Source of the DNA: Verrucomicrobiales bacterium
Lineage (GTDB): Bacteria > Verrucomicrobiota > Verrucomicrobiia > Verrucomicrobiales > DEV007
Reading direction: 5' to 3'
Assembly: GCA_013911195.1 (NCBI GenBank)
Contig: JACETS010000083.1
Coordinates: 1 to 10,466, forward strand
Length of the DNA: 10,466 nt
A program made the position numbers and the translations under genes. The notes below the pieces were generated by a model, which did not search any database, was not told the origin of the DNA, and worked only from the letters and a program-made list of their open reading frames with translations. Positions 1 through 8,000 of this stretch are shown piece by piece; the stretch's first letter is position 1; every line of letters starts with the position of its first letter.

Positions 1-248
1 GTAAACCTATCACTGAATCAGTTAACCCTCCCCCTTTAAGTCAATTCGATAGGGAACTTGTTAATGATAATCTTTTTTTGAATTCTAATCACAACTCCAA
101 AACTACTAACTCACTAACAATCAGCATCATTCTCGTTATAATAGTTTCATTGATGATCTTCTTTATTATGAGCCAATTCCGAAAAAACATTAACACTGAA
201 AGTCGTGACCTGGAAATGAATCCAAAACAAGAATCCAGTCAGCTCTGA
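1..248 (+). CDS. C-terminal part of an unidentified single-pass membrane protein
   Basis: An open frame enters from the left edge (first complete codon at position 3) and ends at TGA 246-248, giving 81 visible residues. The first 38 or so are polar and rich in Asn, Ser and Pro. A strong hydrophobic segment of about 20 residues follows (LTISIILVIIVSLMIFFIM, about residues 40-58), and then a charged tail of about 23 residues containing Arg, Lys, Glu and Gln. This reads as a protein with one transmembrane helix near its C-terminus, or the last helix of a larger protein. I recognise no family. The next gene starts 27 nt downstream on the same strand, so it may lead the same transcript. The real start and any N-terminal domain lie outside the window. 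The other two forward frames are closed near the left edge, which supports this frame. Confidence 0.6.
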   Translation, partial: KPITESVNPPPLSQFDRELVNDNLFLNSNHNSKTTNSLTISIILVIIVSLMIFFIMSQFRKNINTESRDLEMNPKQESSQL

Positions 249-275
249 GCTGTCTAATCGTATTTAACATCAACG

Positions 276-1727
276 TTGAAAGCTTTACTTAAATTACTTT
301 ATACGATTTCAATATTCTCTTATTGCGTCATCAGGATTGAGGCAACGAATGTTCTGTTTATTGCCATTGACGATTTACGCCCTGCTCTTGGTTGTTATGA
401 CGATAAGCTTGCCATCACACCAAATATCGACAAACTAGCATCCAACGGAACTGTTTTCAAAAAAGCCTATTGCCAACAATCTTTGTGCAGCCCATCTCGT
501 CTATCATTAATGACCGGATTAAGGCCAGATACCACTAGAGTGTGGGATCTTAGGAAACACTTTAGGGATTCTGTTCCCAATGCTATTACCCTACCCCAAC
601 AATTTAAAGCCCATGGCTATCAAACCCAATCAATCGGTAAAATCTTTCATGGTAATGGCAAACCATCAAAAGACGATAAATCGTGGTCCAACCCTCCAAT
701 ATATGACCAAGTAAGGGATAAAAAACTTAGATATGCCTTAGATATAAATCTCAAAGGAAACTCTCATAAAGAAGCTTCATCTGAGAGCGCTGAAGTTGAG
801 GATGATTACTACGTGGATGGCAAGGTTTGTAATACTGCAATGGATACTCTTAAAAATTATGCAAAATCCGGAGAAAAGTTTTTCCTAGCTATAGGATTTC
901 GTAAACCGCACCTACCTTTCAGTGCGCCTAAAAAGTATTGGGATCTCTATGATAGAAAGACGATCAAAACTCCTATAAATTCTAAATACCCCAAAAATGC
1001 ACCAGAAATCGCCACCCGAAGCTGGTTAGAATTAGAGGGCTATTCAGACATCAAAAAAAATAAAGTTATCTCAGACCATAAAGTCAGAGAGTTAAGACAT
1101 GGTTACTATGCATGCGTAAGTTACATCGACGCATTAATTGGCAAGATACTGTTAACGCTTAAAGAAACCTCTTTAGATGGAAATACTATTATTTGCCTTT
1201 GGGGAGACCACGGATTCCATCTCGGCGAGCAAGGATTATGGACTAAAGCCAACAATTATGAGCTTAGCACTAGGGTTCCTCTTATTATAAGTATCCCCGA
1301 TCAAAAAATAAAAAATAGAAAAACAGACACACTTGTTGAACTCATTGACATTTATCCAACTCTTTGCTCGGCATGTAATGTACCAACACCTAAAGAAGTG
1401 GAAGGCAAAAGTTTAATTTCTATAATCAACAATCCCAGTTCAAGTTTTAAAAAAGCCGCATACAGTCAATTCCCAAGACATAAAAAAAATAACAGGCACT
1501 CTAACAATGGAGACATCATGGGATATAGTGTAAGGACAGAAACCCATCGATATACAGAATGGAGGGAAAACGACACAGGAAAAATCATTAATTCTGAACT
1601 CTACAACTACCTTAAGGATCCACTTGAAATGCACAACACTGCCTCATTAAAGGAATCCCAATCGGAAATAGCCGAACTATCAAAATTACTTTTTTCAGTT
1701 TGGCCAAAACTCAAAATCACAAAATAG
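276..1727 (+). CDS. Exported sulfatase, iduronate-2-sulfatase-like
   Basis: A 483-residue type I sulfatase predicted to hydrolyse sulfate esters on sulfated sugars outside the cytoplasm. Residues 1-23 form a signal peptide ending in IEA, followed by the strand NVLFIAIDDLRP with metal-binding Asp32 and Asp33. CSPSR at 71-75 is the C-x-P-S-R signature whose Cys is converted to formylglycine. GFRKPHLPF (207-215), WGDHGFHLGEQGLWTK (309-324, with metal ligands Asp311 and His312) and the late MGYSVRTETHRYTEW match the layout of human iduronate-2-sulfatase, so SulfAtlas subfamily S1_7 is the best guess. Length is normal for the family and all key residues are present. The start must be TTG: the frame has an upstream stop at 255-257, and the first in-frame ATG lies beyond the catalytic Cys. 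No Shine-Dalgarno is visible. Whether the substrate is iduronate or another uronate such as one from ulvan cannot be told from sequence. Confidence 0.9.
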   Translation: MKALLKLLYTISIFSYCVIRIEATNVLFIAIDDLRPALGCYDDKLAITPNIDKLASNGTVFKKAYCQQSLCSPSRLSLMTGLRPDTTRVWDLRKHFRDSVPNAITLPQQFKAHGYQTQSIGKIFHGNGKPSKDDKSWSNPPIYDQVRDKKLRYALDINLKGNSHKEASSESAEVEDDYYVDGKVCNTAMDTLKNYAKSGEKFFLAIGFRKPHLPFSAPKKYWDLYDRKTIKTPINSKYPKNAPEIATRSWLELEGYSDIKKNKVISDHKVRELRHGYYACVSYIDALIGKILLTLKETSLDGNTIICLWGDHGFHLGEQGLWTKANNYELSTRVPLIISIPDQKIKNRKTDTLVELIDIYPTLCSACNVPTPKEVEGKSLISIINNPSSSFKKAAYSQFPRHKKNNRHSNNGDIMGYSVRTETHRYTEWRENDTGKIINSELYNYLKDPLEMHNTASLKESQSEIAELSKLLFSVWPKLKITK

Positions 1728-1766
1728 AGAAAGCCGAAAAAGGTTTATGTTCGTAGTTATCTAGTT

Positions 1767-2186
1767 ATGACTGAAAAATTTATTCAATTCTTAGAGAACT
1801 TCAGTTCAGACAAATTAGAAGAACTTGAATCGATCTACCACGAGGACATTTCCTATATAGACCCCATCAACAAGGGACAAGGAATTAAACACCTGAGACT
1901 AATAATGCAGGACTTACTCAAGGTATTTAAAAATGTAAAATTCGAACTTCTGGAAATCTCTGAAAATAAACAATTGGCCTTTGTTTGCTGGAACATGACT
2001 TATAAATTCCGTGGAAAAAATTATTTAATTAATGGTGTTAGTAAATTGGATTTCGATGATTCCGGTAAAATAATTAAGCACGAAGATTATTGGGATGCCT
2101 CATTCCCTCTTTACGGAACATTTCCATTTTTGGGTTTATTAATGAAAGGAATTAAACGCTTGGTTTCTGTCAAACCACCTAAATAG
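1767..2186 (+). CDS. NTF2-like / SnoaL-fold protein
   Basis: A soluble 139-residue protein without signal peptide or membrane segment. It follows the NTF2-like cone-fold pattern: an N-terminal helix (residues 1-25), YHEDISYIDPINKGQGI (24-40), a helix, then beta strands with FVCWNMTYKF (72-81) and LINGVSKLDFDDSGKI (87-102). The ending HEDYWDASFPLYGTFPFLG plus a basic helix MKGIKRL resembles a bacterial 'nuclear transport factor 2 family' group that ends in a D-Y-x-D-x-x-x-L-Y-x-x-x-P-x-L-G pattern. From memory, those homologues often sit beside short-chain dehydrogenase, amine oxidase and DUF1365 genes in photolyase-linked clusters. No such partners are present here, and instead it lies between two sulfatases (39 nt after the first, 68 nt before the second). 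NTF2-fold members range from isomerases to simple binding proteins, so no reaction is assigned. The start is the ATG at 1767; an earlier ATG at 1748 runs into a stop after five codons. Confidence 0.8.
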   Translation: MTEKFIQFLENFSSDKLEELESIYHEDISYIDPINKGQGIKHLRLIMQDLLKVFKNVKFELLEISENKQLAFVCWNMTYKFRGKNYLINGVSKLDFDDSGKIIKHEDYWDASFPLYGTFPFLGLLMKGIKRLVSVKPPK

Positions 2187-2254
2187 GTTCTTCATTTGAT
2201 AGATTTTTCATTTTTATCTCGGCCAACATTTCAGTTGGTGTATATATCCATATC

Positions 2255-3643
2255 ATGAAATCATGGCTCATATTAACTTTATTATTTTTCCAATTTAATT
2301 TTGCGGCTCATGCCTCAAAAAGCAATAAGCCCAATTTTATATTGGTTTTTTGCGATGATCTTGGATACGCAGACATCGGTCCTTTCGGGGCAAAAGATCA
2401 CTCAACTCCTGCGTTAGATAAAATGGCCAAGGAAGGAATGAAACTGACAGATTTTTATTCAACCTGCCCAGTTTGCACGCCATCACGTGCTAGTTTGATG
2501 ACTGGTTGTTATCCGAGAAGAGTTAACATGCATGTGGACGAAAAAAATCTGTGTGTACTTTTTCCTGGTGCAAAAAAAGGTCTCAACCCTAATGAAATCA
2601 CCGTTGCTGAAATACTTAAACAACAAGGATATGCAACCAAATGTATCGGCAAATGGCACTTGGGTGATCACCCCAAATTCATGCCAACCAATCATGGCTT
2701 TGATTCATACTATGGAATCCCATACAGCAATGATATGAACCGAAAGGAAATACCACTTCCTCTAGTTAGAGATCTTAAGGTTATAGAGGATAGCGTACAG
2801 CGAGATGAAACCATCACAGAAAAATACACTACCGAGGCTGTTAATTTCATTAAGGATAACTCGAAAAATCCTTTCTTTCTCTATTTACCTCACACTGCTG
2901 TCCATCTACCACTAGTTCCCGGAAAAAAATTCAAGAACACTAGTAGGAATGGTCCTTACGGAGATTGGGTAAATGAAGTTGATTGGTCAATGGGAGAAAT
3001 ATTCAAAACCATTAAAAAATTGGGGATAGACGAGAATACTTTAGTTCTATTTACCTCTGACAATGGCTCTGCCAGAGAAAAACAAGGGAGCAATTTACCT
3101 TTAAGAGGACGGAAAGGCCGAACCGATGAGGGCGGCATGAGAGTACCCTGCGTTGTTCGTTGGCCAGGAAAAATTCCTGCAGACACAGCAAGCAGCACCA
3201 TAACAAGCACACTCGATATACTTCCAACATTTGCGGCAATATCTGGAGCTAACTCTCCTAAAGATAGAATCATTGATGGCAAAAACATTTGGCCTATTCT
3301 TAGCGGAATGAGTAATAGCCATCCAAGAGATGCCTTTTTTTATTACCAAATGGAACAACTTCAAGCCGTACGTTCCGGAAAATGGAAATTGACACTTGCT
3401 ATGGAATCAAAAAAACGAAATTGGGGAAAACCTGAGGGAAAAAAAGAATTAGCATTATACGATCTTGATAATGACATCCATGAAGATAAAAACGTGGCTG
3501 AAAGTAATCCCCAAATCGTTGAAAAACTTCAATCTTTCGCACAATCAGCTCGTGAAGACTTAGGAGATCTCAATCTAAAGGGAACAGGGCAAAGAGAGGC
3601 TGGTTGGGTAAATACCGCATCGCCAAGATTAAAAGAAAAATAA
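2255..3643 (+). CDS. Exported sulfatase, arylsulfatase A-like
   Basis: A 462-residue type I sulfatase predicted to remove sulfate from a glycan or aryl substrate after export. A signal peptide covers residues 1-20 (cleavage after AHA). The metal-binding pair Asp34-Asp35 lies in VFCDDLGYAD. CTPSR at 74-78 carries the Cys that becomes formylglycine. IGKWHLG (131-137) supplies the active-site Lys and His, LPHTAVHLPL (211-220) the next His, SDNG (268-271) the distal metal-binding Asp-Asn, and RGRKGRTDEGGMRVP the conserved Lys. GFDSYYGIPYSND resembles human arylsulfatase A more than the iduronate-2-sulfatase group, so the two sulfatases in this window belong to different subfamilies and probably act on different linkages. 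No residue is missing and length is typical. The start is the ATG at 2255 with no recognisable ribosome-binding site. Subfamily and substrate are not resolvable by eye. Confidence 0.92.
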   Translation: MKSWLILTLLFFQFNFAAHASKSNKPNFILVFCDDLGYADIGPFGAKDHSTPALDKMAKEGMKLTDFYSTCPVCTPSRASLMTGCYPRRVNMHVDEKNLCVLFPGAKKGLNPNEITVAEILKQQGYATKCIGKWHLGDHPKFMPTNHGFDSYYGIPYSNDMNRKEIPLPLVRDLKVIEDSVQRDETITEKYTTEAVNFIKDNSKNPFFLYLPHTAVHLPLVPGKKFKNTSRNGPYGDWVNEVDWSMGEIFKTIKKLGIDENTLVLFTSDNGSAREKQGSNLPLRGRKGRTDEGGMRVPCVVRWPGKIPADTASSTITSTLDILPTFAAISGANSPKDRIIDGKNIWPILSGMSNSHPRDAFFYYQMEQLQAVRSGKWKLTLAMESKKRNWGKPEGKKELALYDLDNDIHEDKNVAESNPQIVEKLQSFAQSAREDLGDLNLKGTGQREAGWVNTASPRLKEK

Positions 3644-3685
3644 TTTTCAGATAAATTTTTAGATCATTTTCATCAATGTTGTAAT

Positions 3686-3710
3686 ATTTATCTCAAATAG
3701 ACATTTATCT
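3686..3710. repeat. Short direct repeat ATTTATCT with an inverted copy upstream
   Basis: ATTTATCT occurs at 3686-3693 and again at 3703-3710, 17 nt apart, in the gap before the repeat-protein gene. The inverse AGATAAAT lies at 3649-3656 in the same gap. This could be a regulator site or promoter-proximal element, but 8-mers made almost entirely of A and T recur by chance in DNA of this composition. Confidence 0.2.
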
Positions 3711-3731
3711 ATTGTGAGCAATACCTTTTCA

Positions 3732-5033
3732 ATGAAGAGAAAAATCATCCATCTGGCACTTTACTCAATTTTACCAGTTACTACTTTTTTTATAGGCATC
3801 AAACTACAGTCTAATCAGGATTCACAAGCTCTAAATGAGTCTGAAAAACTTCAGGCAGACAAATCATTGCCAAAATCCGAAACCTCGCATCTAACAAATA
3901 AAGCTTCTCAAGACGAGAGCAAGTTATCAAAAGCAACCACCGATCAGACTAACCCACTCTCACTTGAGCCATTAGACAAGCCCTCATTAGACTCTTCTGA
4001 AATTAAAAGCATAGGGCAATCTATGGTCTCCGAATTAAACCCTCTCAAGAGACGTTCAATCTTTAATTCACTCCTTGAAGGAATGACATTGGAAAATGCA
4101 CAGGAAATTAGAGAACAGATAAAGAGGTTAGATCAAAACAGCTCCGAGTTTAGAGATTTTCATTTCATATGGGGATCAATGGCCGGTGCCGAGGCTGTTA
4201 TCAATGGGACTAAAACCTCTGAACGAGATCTTCATATTACAATGACAGGTTGGGTCTCGAGCAAACCTGATGAAGCAATCGCATGGTTTGATCAAATCGA
4301 CACATTAAATGATAAGCGACTCAGCAAAAACGATCTCAAAAGAAGTGTCGTAGATGGGCTTTCAAACATTGACCCTAATCGGGCTGTCGATTTTATCAGT
4401 ATCTTAGCTCAATCAGGTGACAAAGACGCCAATAAATTGATTCACAATGTAGCTCGCAAAGTAACTCAAACCATGGATCTCGAGGGGGCAGGGGCATGGG
4501 CAGATGGCCTTACTAACAAAAACATGCGCAAATCCGCAATGGACTCAATAGTACCAAGGTTTGCATACTCTGATCCTGAGTCAGCATCTAAATGGGCTGC
4601 AAGCCTACAGTCAGATATGGCATCCACAGCTATTCAGAAAGTGGGAGAGGCCTGGTCTCACAGAGACCCTGCTGCCAGCGTGCAATGGCTGGAATCTTTA
4701 CCAGAAAGTAAGGGCGCGAACTCTGGCATTGAAAACGCATTAAACCACTGGGCTCGTCGCGATCCTAAGAGCGCCAGCGATCACCTTGTGGGAATGCCTG
4801 ATTCAATGCAAAAAGACCGTGCTATTAAAGGCTTTGCCTCAAGAGTTGCTTATGAGGACCCCCAATCTGCCTTAGTATGGGCGAATACAATTCAGGATGA
4901 AAAGATACGCGACGGTGCACTTAGGGATGCTGGGCGAGCTTATTATAAACGTGACAAAACCGGAGCTCTACAATGGTTGGAAACTAGCGGCCTCCCTCCA
5001 AAAACAATCAACGAAATTCTTCCTAAAAAATAA
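3732..5033 (+). CDS. Membrane-anchored protein with about eight ~32-residue DP-A-W repeats
   Basis: An unrecognised protein of 433 residues from the ATG at 3732. A GTG at 3714 in the same frame would add six residues (MSNTFS), and numbering below counts from that GTG. I prefer the ATG because it gives a standard basic N-terminus (MKRK) directly before a hydrophobic helix (residues 11-31), which is a membrane anchor or uncleaved signal. A polar Ser/Lys/Glu-rich linker covers residues 32-95. From residue 184 a 12-residue core, roughly DP-x-x-A-x-x-W-x-x-x-L, recurs at 184, 220, 255, 287, 318, 350, 382 and 414, with spacing of 31-36 residues. Two helices per unit are likely, giving an alpha-solenoid resembling TPR or HEAT proteins and facing the periplasm. 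Such proteins usually act as binding scaffolds, but the partner is unknown. It follows the second sulfatase by 88 nt and stops 12 nt before the converging protease gene. Confidence 0.75.
   Translation: MKRKIIHLALYSILPVTTFFIGIKLQSNQDSQALNESEKLQADKSLPKSETSHLTNKASQDESKLSKATTDQTNPLSLEPLDKPSLDSSEIKSIGQSMVSELNPLKRRSIFNSLLEGMTLENAQEIREQIKRLDQNSSEFRDFHFIWGSMAGAEAVINGTKTSERDLHITMTGWVSSKPDEAIAWFDQIDTLNDKRLSKNDLKRSVVDGLSNIDPNRAVDFISILAQSGDKDANKLIHNVARKVTQTMDLEGAGAWADGLTNKNMRKSAMDSIVPRFAYSDPESASKWAASLQSDMASTAIQKVGEAWSHRDPAASVQWLESLPESKGANSGIENALNHWARRDPKSASDHLVGMPDSMQKDRAIKGFASRVAYEDPQSALVWANTIQDEKIRDGALRDAGRAYYKRDKTGALQWLETSGLPPKTINEILPKK
4263..4988 (+). repeat. Eight degenerate ~96-nt tandem coding repeats
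   Basis: These are the protein-level repeats inside the membrane-anchored gene. Examples of the core are DPESASKWAASL, DPAASVQWLESL, DPQSALVWANTI and DKTGALQWLETS. The last five steps are 31 or 32 residues, while the first two are 35-36, so the C-terminal units are the most regular. The repeats are diverged at the DNA level, which indicates old duplication rather than recent slippage. Confidence 0.75.
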
Positions 5034-5045
5034 TCAAAGCGAGAC

Positions 5046-8000
5046 TCACCTCTTACTGGCTGGCTTCATTTCGACCTTGGCTTTTTTAGAATGGTCATTA
5101 ACATCTTGGACCAAAACCTCTATAGCCTTTTCTAGTTGTCTGTCTTTACCCGAAGATATTTCTCCTGGAAGTGGCCAAACTATGTGATCAGGCACCGCTC
5201 CATTTCTTTCCATATCTTCCCCGTTCGGTAAAAACCATCCTCTACCTGGCATCCTAATTGTCCCCAGATCCATAATAGATTTTGACCCCGTCGAGATCAC
5301 TCCTCCAGCAGTTGGAACTCCAACCAACTTCCCTCTTTTTAAATTCTTTATGGCATGACTGAATATTTCAGCATTACTGAAACTTTTCTCGTTACATAAT
5401 ACTACAATTGGCTTTGTCCAAGTCGCATACACTCTTCTATCTCCAGGATATCCCAAACCTCCGCCTCTAGGTATTGTTGTTGCATGAACAGGGGGAACGA
5501 GAACTGTTAATAAATGATCAGCTGTAAAACCACCTCCATTATTTCTGACGTCAATGACAAGCCCTTCTTTCCCATCACCTTCAGCATAGATTTCTCGTTC
5601 GAATTTTTGAAACTCGCTCCACATCATCCTTTCAACATGAAGATAACCCAGTCTCCCTTCTGACAACTTATTAACTAACTCCTTATTTTCCCTTACGACA
5701 TCATCTTCCATTAGTGCTCTGGCGGTGGAATACGTTATGGGTCTCACTGTAACATCCCTCTCGGTTTTTTCCTCGTCTGTAGCTAATACTTGCAAATCAA
5801 TATCTCTATCAATACGACCATTTAGCATTTCTTTTACATCATCCCCCTGTTTCACCTCGACACCATTAATTGAAGAGATAACTTCACCCTGCCTAATTCT
5901 GGATTTCTCTTGATCACTGGGCCCCTTTGTAATGACTTTTTTAACCTTCAAGCCATCCCCTTCATGATTCTCATCGAAGATGAGACCTAAGTGTGCGGTC
6001 TGGTCAATCCAACCTTTAGGTTTATAAAGACTACTACTAGAACTTCTAAACCCCATATGAGATGCATTTAACTCACCAAGCATCATAGATATACTCCTAC
6101 TGAATGAATACCGATCTACAGCATTAGCCGCCATATCTTGATATTTATCCTTAATTTTGTCCCAATCTCTATTGTTTAATGCTGAGTCGTAAAAACCATC
6201 TCTCATCGCTCTCCAAGCCTGAAGAAATCCAACCCTATAATGAGATGACAATGATCTTTTCATAAGAACTTTAAAAGGATAGCTTTCACTTTTCCCTCGA
6301 ACAAAAGCACCTGGAACACCGCTAGAATAGTAAACTATCTTGTTATCTTTAGACAGCCACCTTGGCATATAAATACTTTTCGAAATGAGAAGGGATGGAG
6401 TCGCTGATTTGACTGGAAAATCAATAGTGTAAATTCCTTGTACTCCTTTAACTTTTCCAGAAAAAGCCAACTTCTTTGAGTCAGGCGACCAAAACAGATT
6501 ACTTTCAGTAACGTCTGGTATTGATATACGACGAATTCTTTCATTGATCCCATCAAAATCAATCGTCGAGTCTTTTGGCTCTACCTTTGTTTCCTCCTTA
6601 GGTGGTTCAGGTTTAGGCTCAACCTTCTTTTGATTTGCTGAGAGGTTTAACATAATCCTCAAACCTTTAATAAAACGACTTTCTTCAACCTCTTCCTTTT
6701 CGGGCGCTTTTTCTATTTTTGGTTTTGAAGGCTTCTTTGGACGAGACTTTTTCATAAGATCGACAGCCTTATCTAACTCCCTCTCACGACTACTAATCTG
6801 TTCGTCAGATTTTTTTAGCCACACGTAATAAATATCTGTCTCTGTATCAAATCTTCTGCCCGTGAATGCTAGCAACTTACCGTCTGGCGACCATTTTACC
6901 CCACCATCTGAATCTGGATGCCTTGATAAGTTAAAGGCGGGTTTTGATCCATCCACCGGAACAATCCAGATATCTCTGTTGAAGTTGTTATCATAAACAG
7001 AATAGGCGATCCACCGACTATTGGGCGACCAATCGTATCGAGGAGCATTCCAAGAACTAATTAATTTTCTTTGATTTTTTCCATCAGCATCGGCGATCCA
7101 CAAATCCCCCTTCCCTTTTATCATAGATATGCTCTTGCCATCAGGACTATAAATAATGTCTTCAACGACCTCACCATCTTCACTTAAATTTTCAGTTTTG
7201 AACTCCTCATTTTGCCACCAATAAATACTATCATCCGCTCTAGTAGCGCGACATAAACTCGCAGACAATCCATCATCAGAGATATAGATAATGCTAGTAC
7301 CATCCGGTGAAAACACTGGCTCTCTTTCTTCAGCAGCGCTGTCTGTAATTCTTTTGGGTTCTTTTAAAACCGTATCCATTACCCAAAGGTCACCTCCAGC
7401 AACAAAGGCAATCTCAAGCCCATCCTTAGAAAAGACGGCCTGGCCAGCGGTTCTTATTTCTAGCCTTTCTTCTTCCCTACTGCCAGTTCTCTCACCTCTG
7501 TTCCAAATTACAATCTTTTCCGGTTTTATTTCCTCCTTACTAAAATCGATTTTGTAAAATGAAGAAAGATGTCTAAAAACTATAACATTGCCATCCCTAG
7601 ATACACTCGGAAGCATGACCGAATCATCTTCAAACTGAGTTATCTTTTTTTCATCTTCACCATTAATTGATCTTTTAAATAAATTAAAGGCACCGCTTTT
7701 TCCTGAAATATAATAGTATGAGCTATCATTAAGCCCCCATCTTGGAGAACGACTCCCTCCTTCGTCTGCAACTAATCTCGTAAACTTATTATCGGCCCAA
7801 AGCCAAATCTGAGCAGATTGACTTCCCTTATATCCCTTTCTATAAAGACCTACTCCACCTCTCTGAAAAATGATCTTCCCATTTTTTGAAACACGACCCT
7901 CATCACCATGTGCATCAAATAACAATTCTTCTCCACCTATAGACTTACTACTAATTTTGAAAAATCTATCTACCCTTGGTCCACGCTGATCTCGTTTTGA

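Noticed and set aside
1748..1765. ATG at 1748 as an alternative start for the NTF2-like gene
   Set aside because: The frame is ATG TTC GTA GTT ATC TAG and closes after five codons.
2223..2238. Small hairpin CCAAC-ATTTCA-GTTGG before the second sulfatase
   Set aside because: The stem is only 5 bp and no T-run follows, so it does not qualify as a terminator, and such short stems are common by chance.
2956..3288. Minus-strand open frame of 110 codons inside the second sulfatase
   Set aside because: It is fully antisense to conserved sulfatase motifs including SDNG and the EGGMRVP region, so it is a shadow frame.
3679..3711. Possible promoter TTGTAA with a TATCTA box before the repeat protein
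   Set aside because: Spacing between the boxes is 21 nt, too long for a standard sigma-70 promoter, and the AT-rich context gives many such matches.
4897..5187. Plus-strand open frame spanning the end of the repeat protein and the end of the protease gene
   Set aside because: It is out of frame with both real genes, covers the 12-nt gap, and codes for nothing recognisable.
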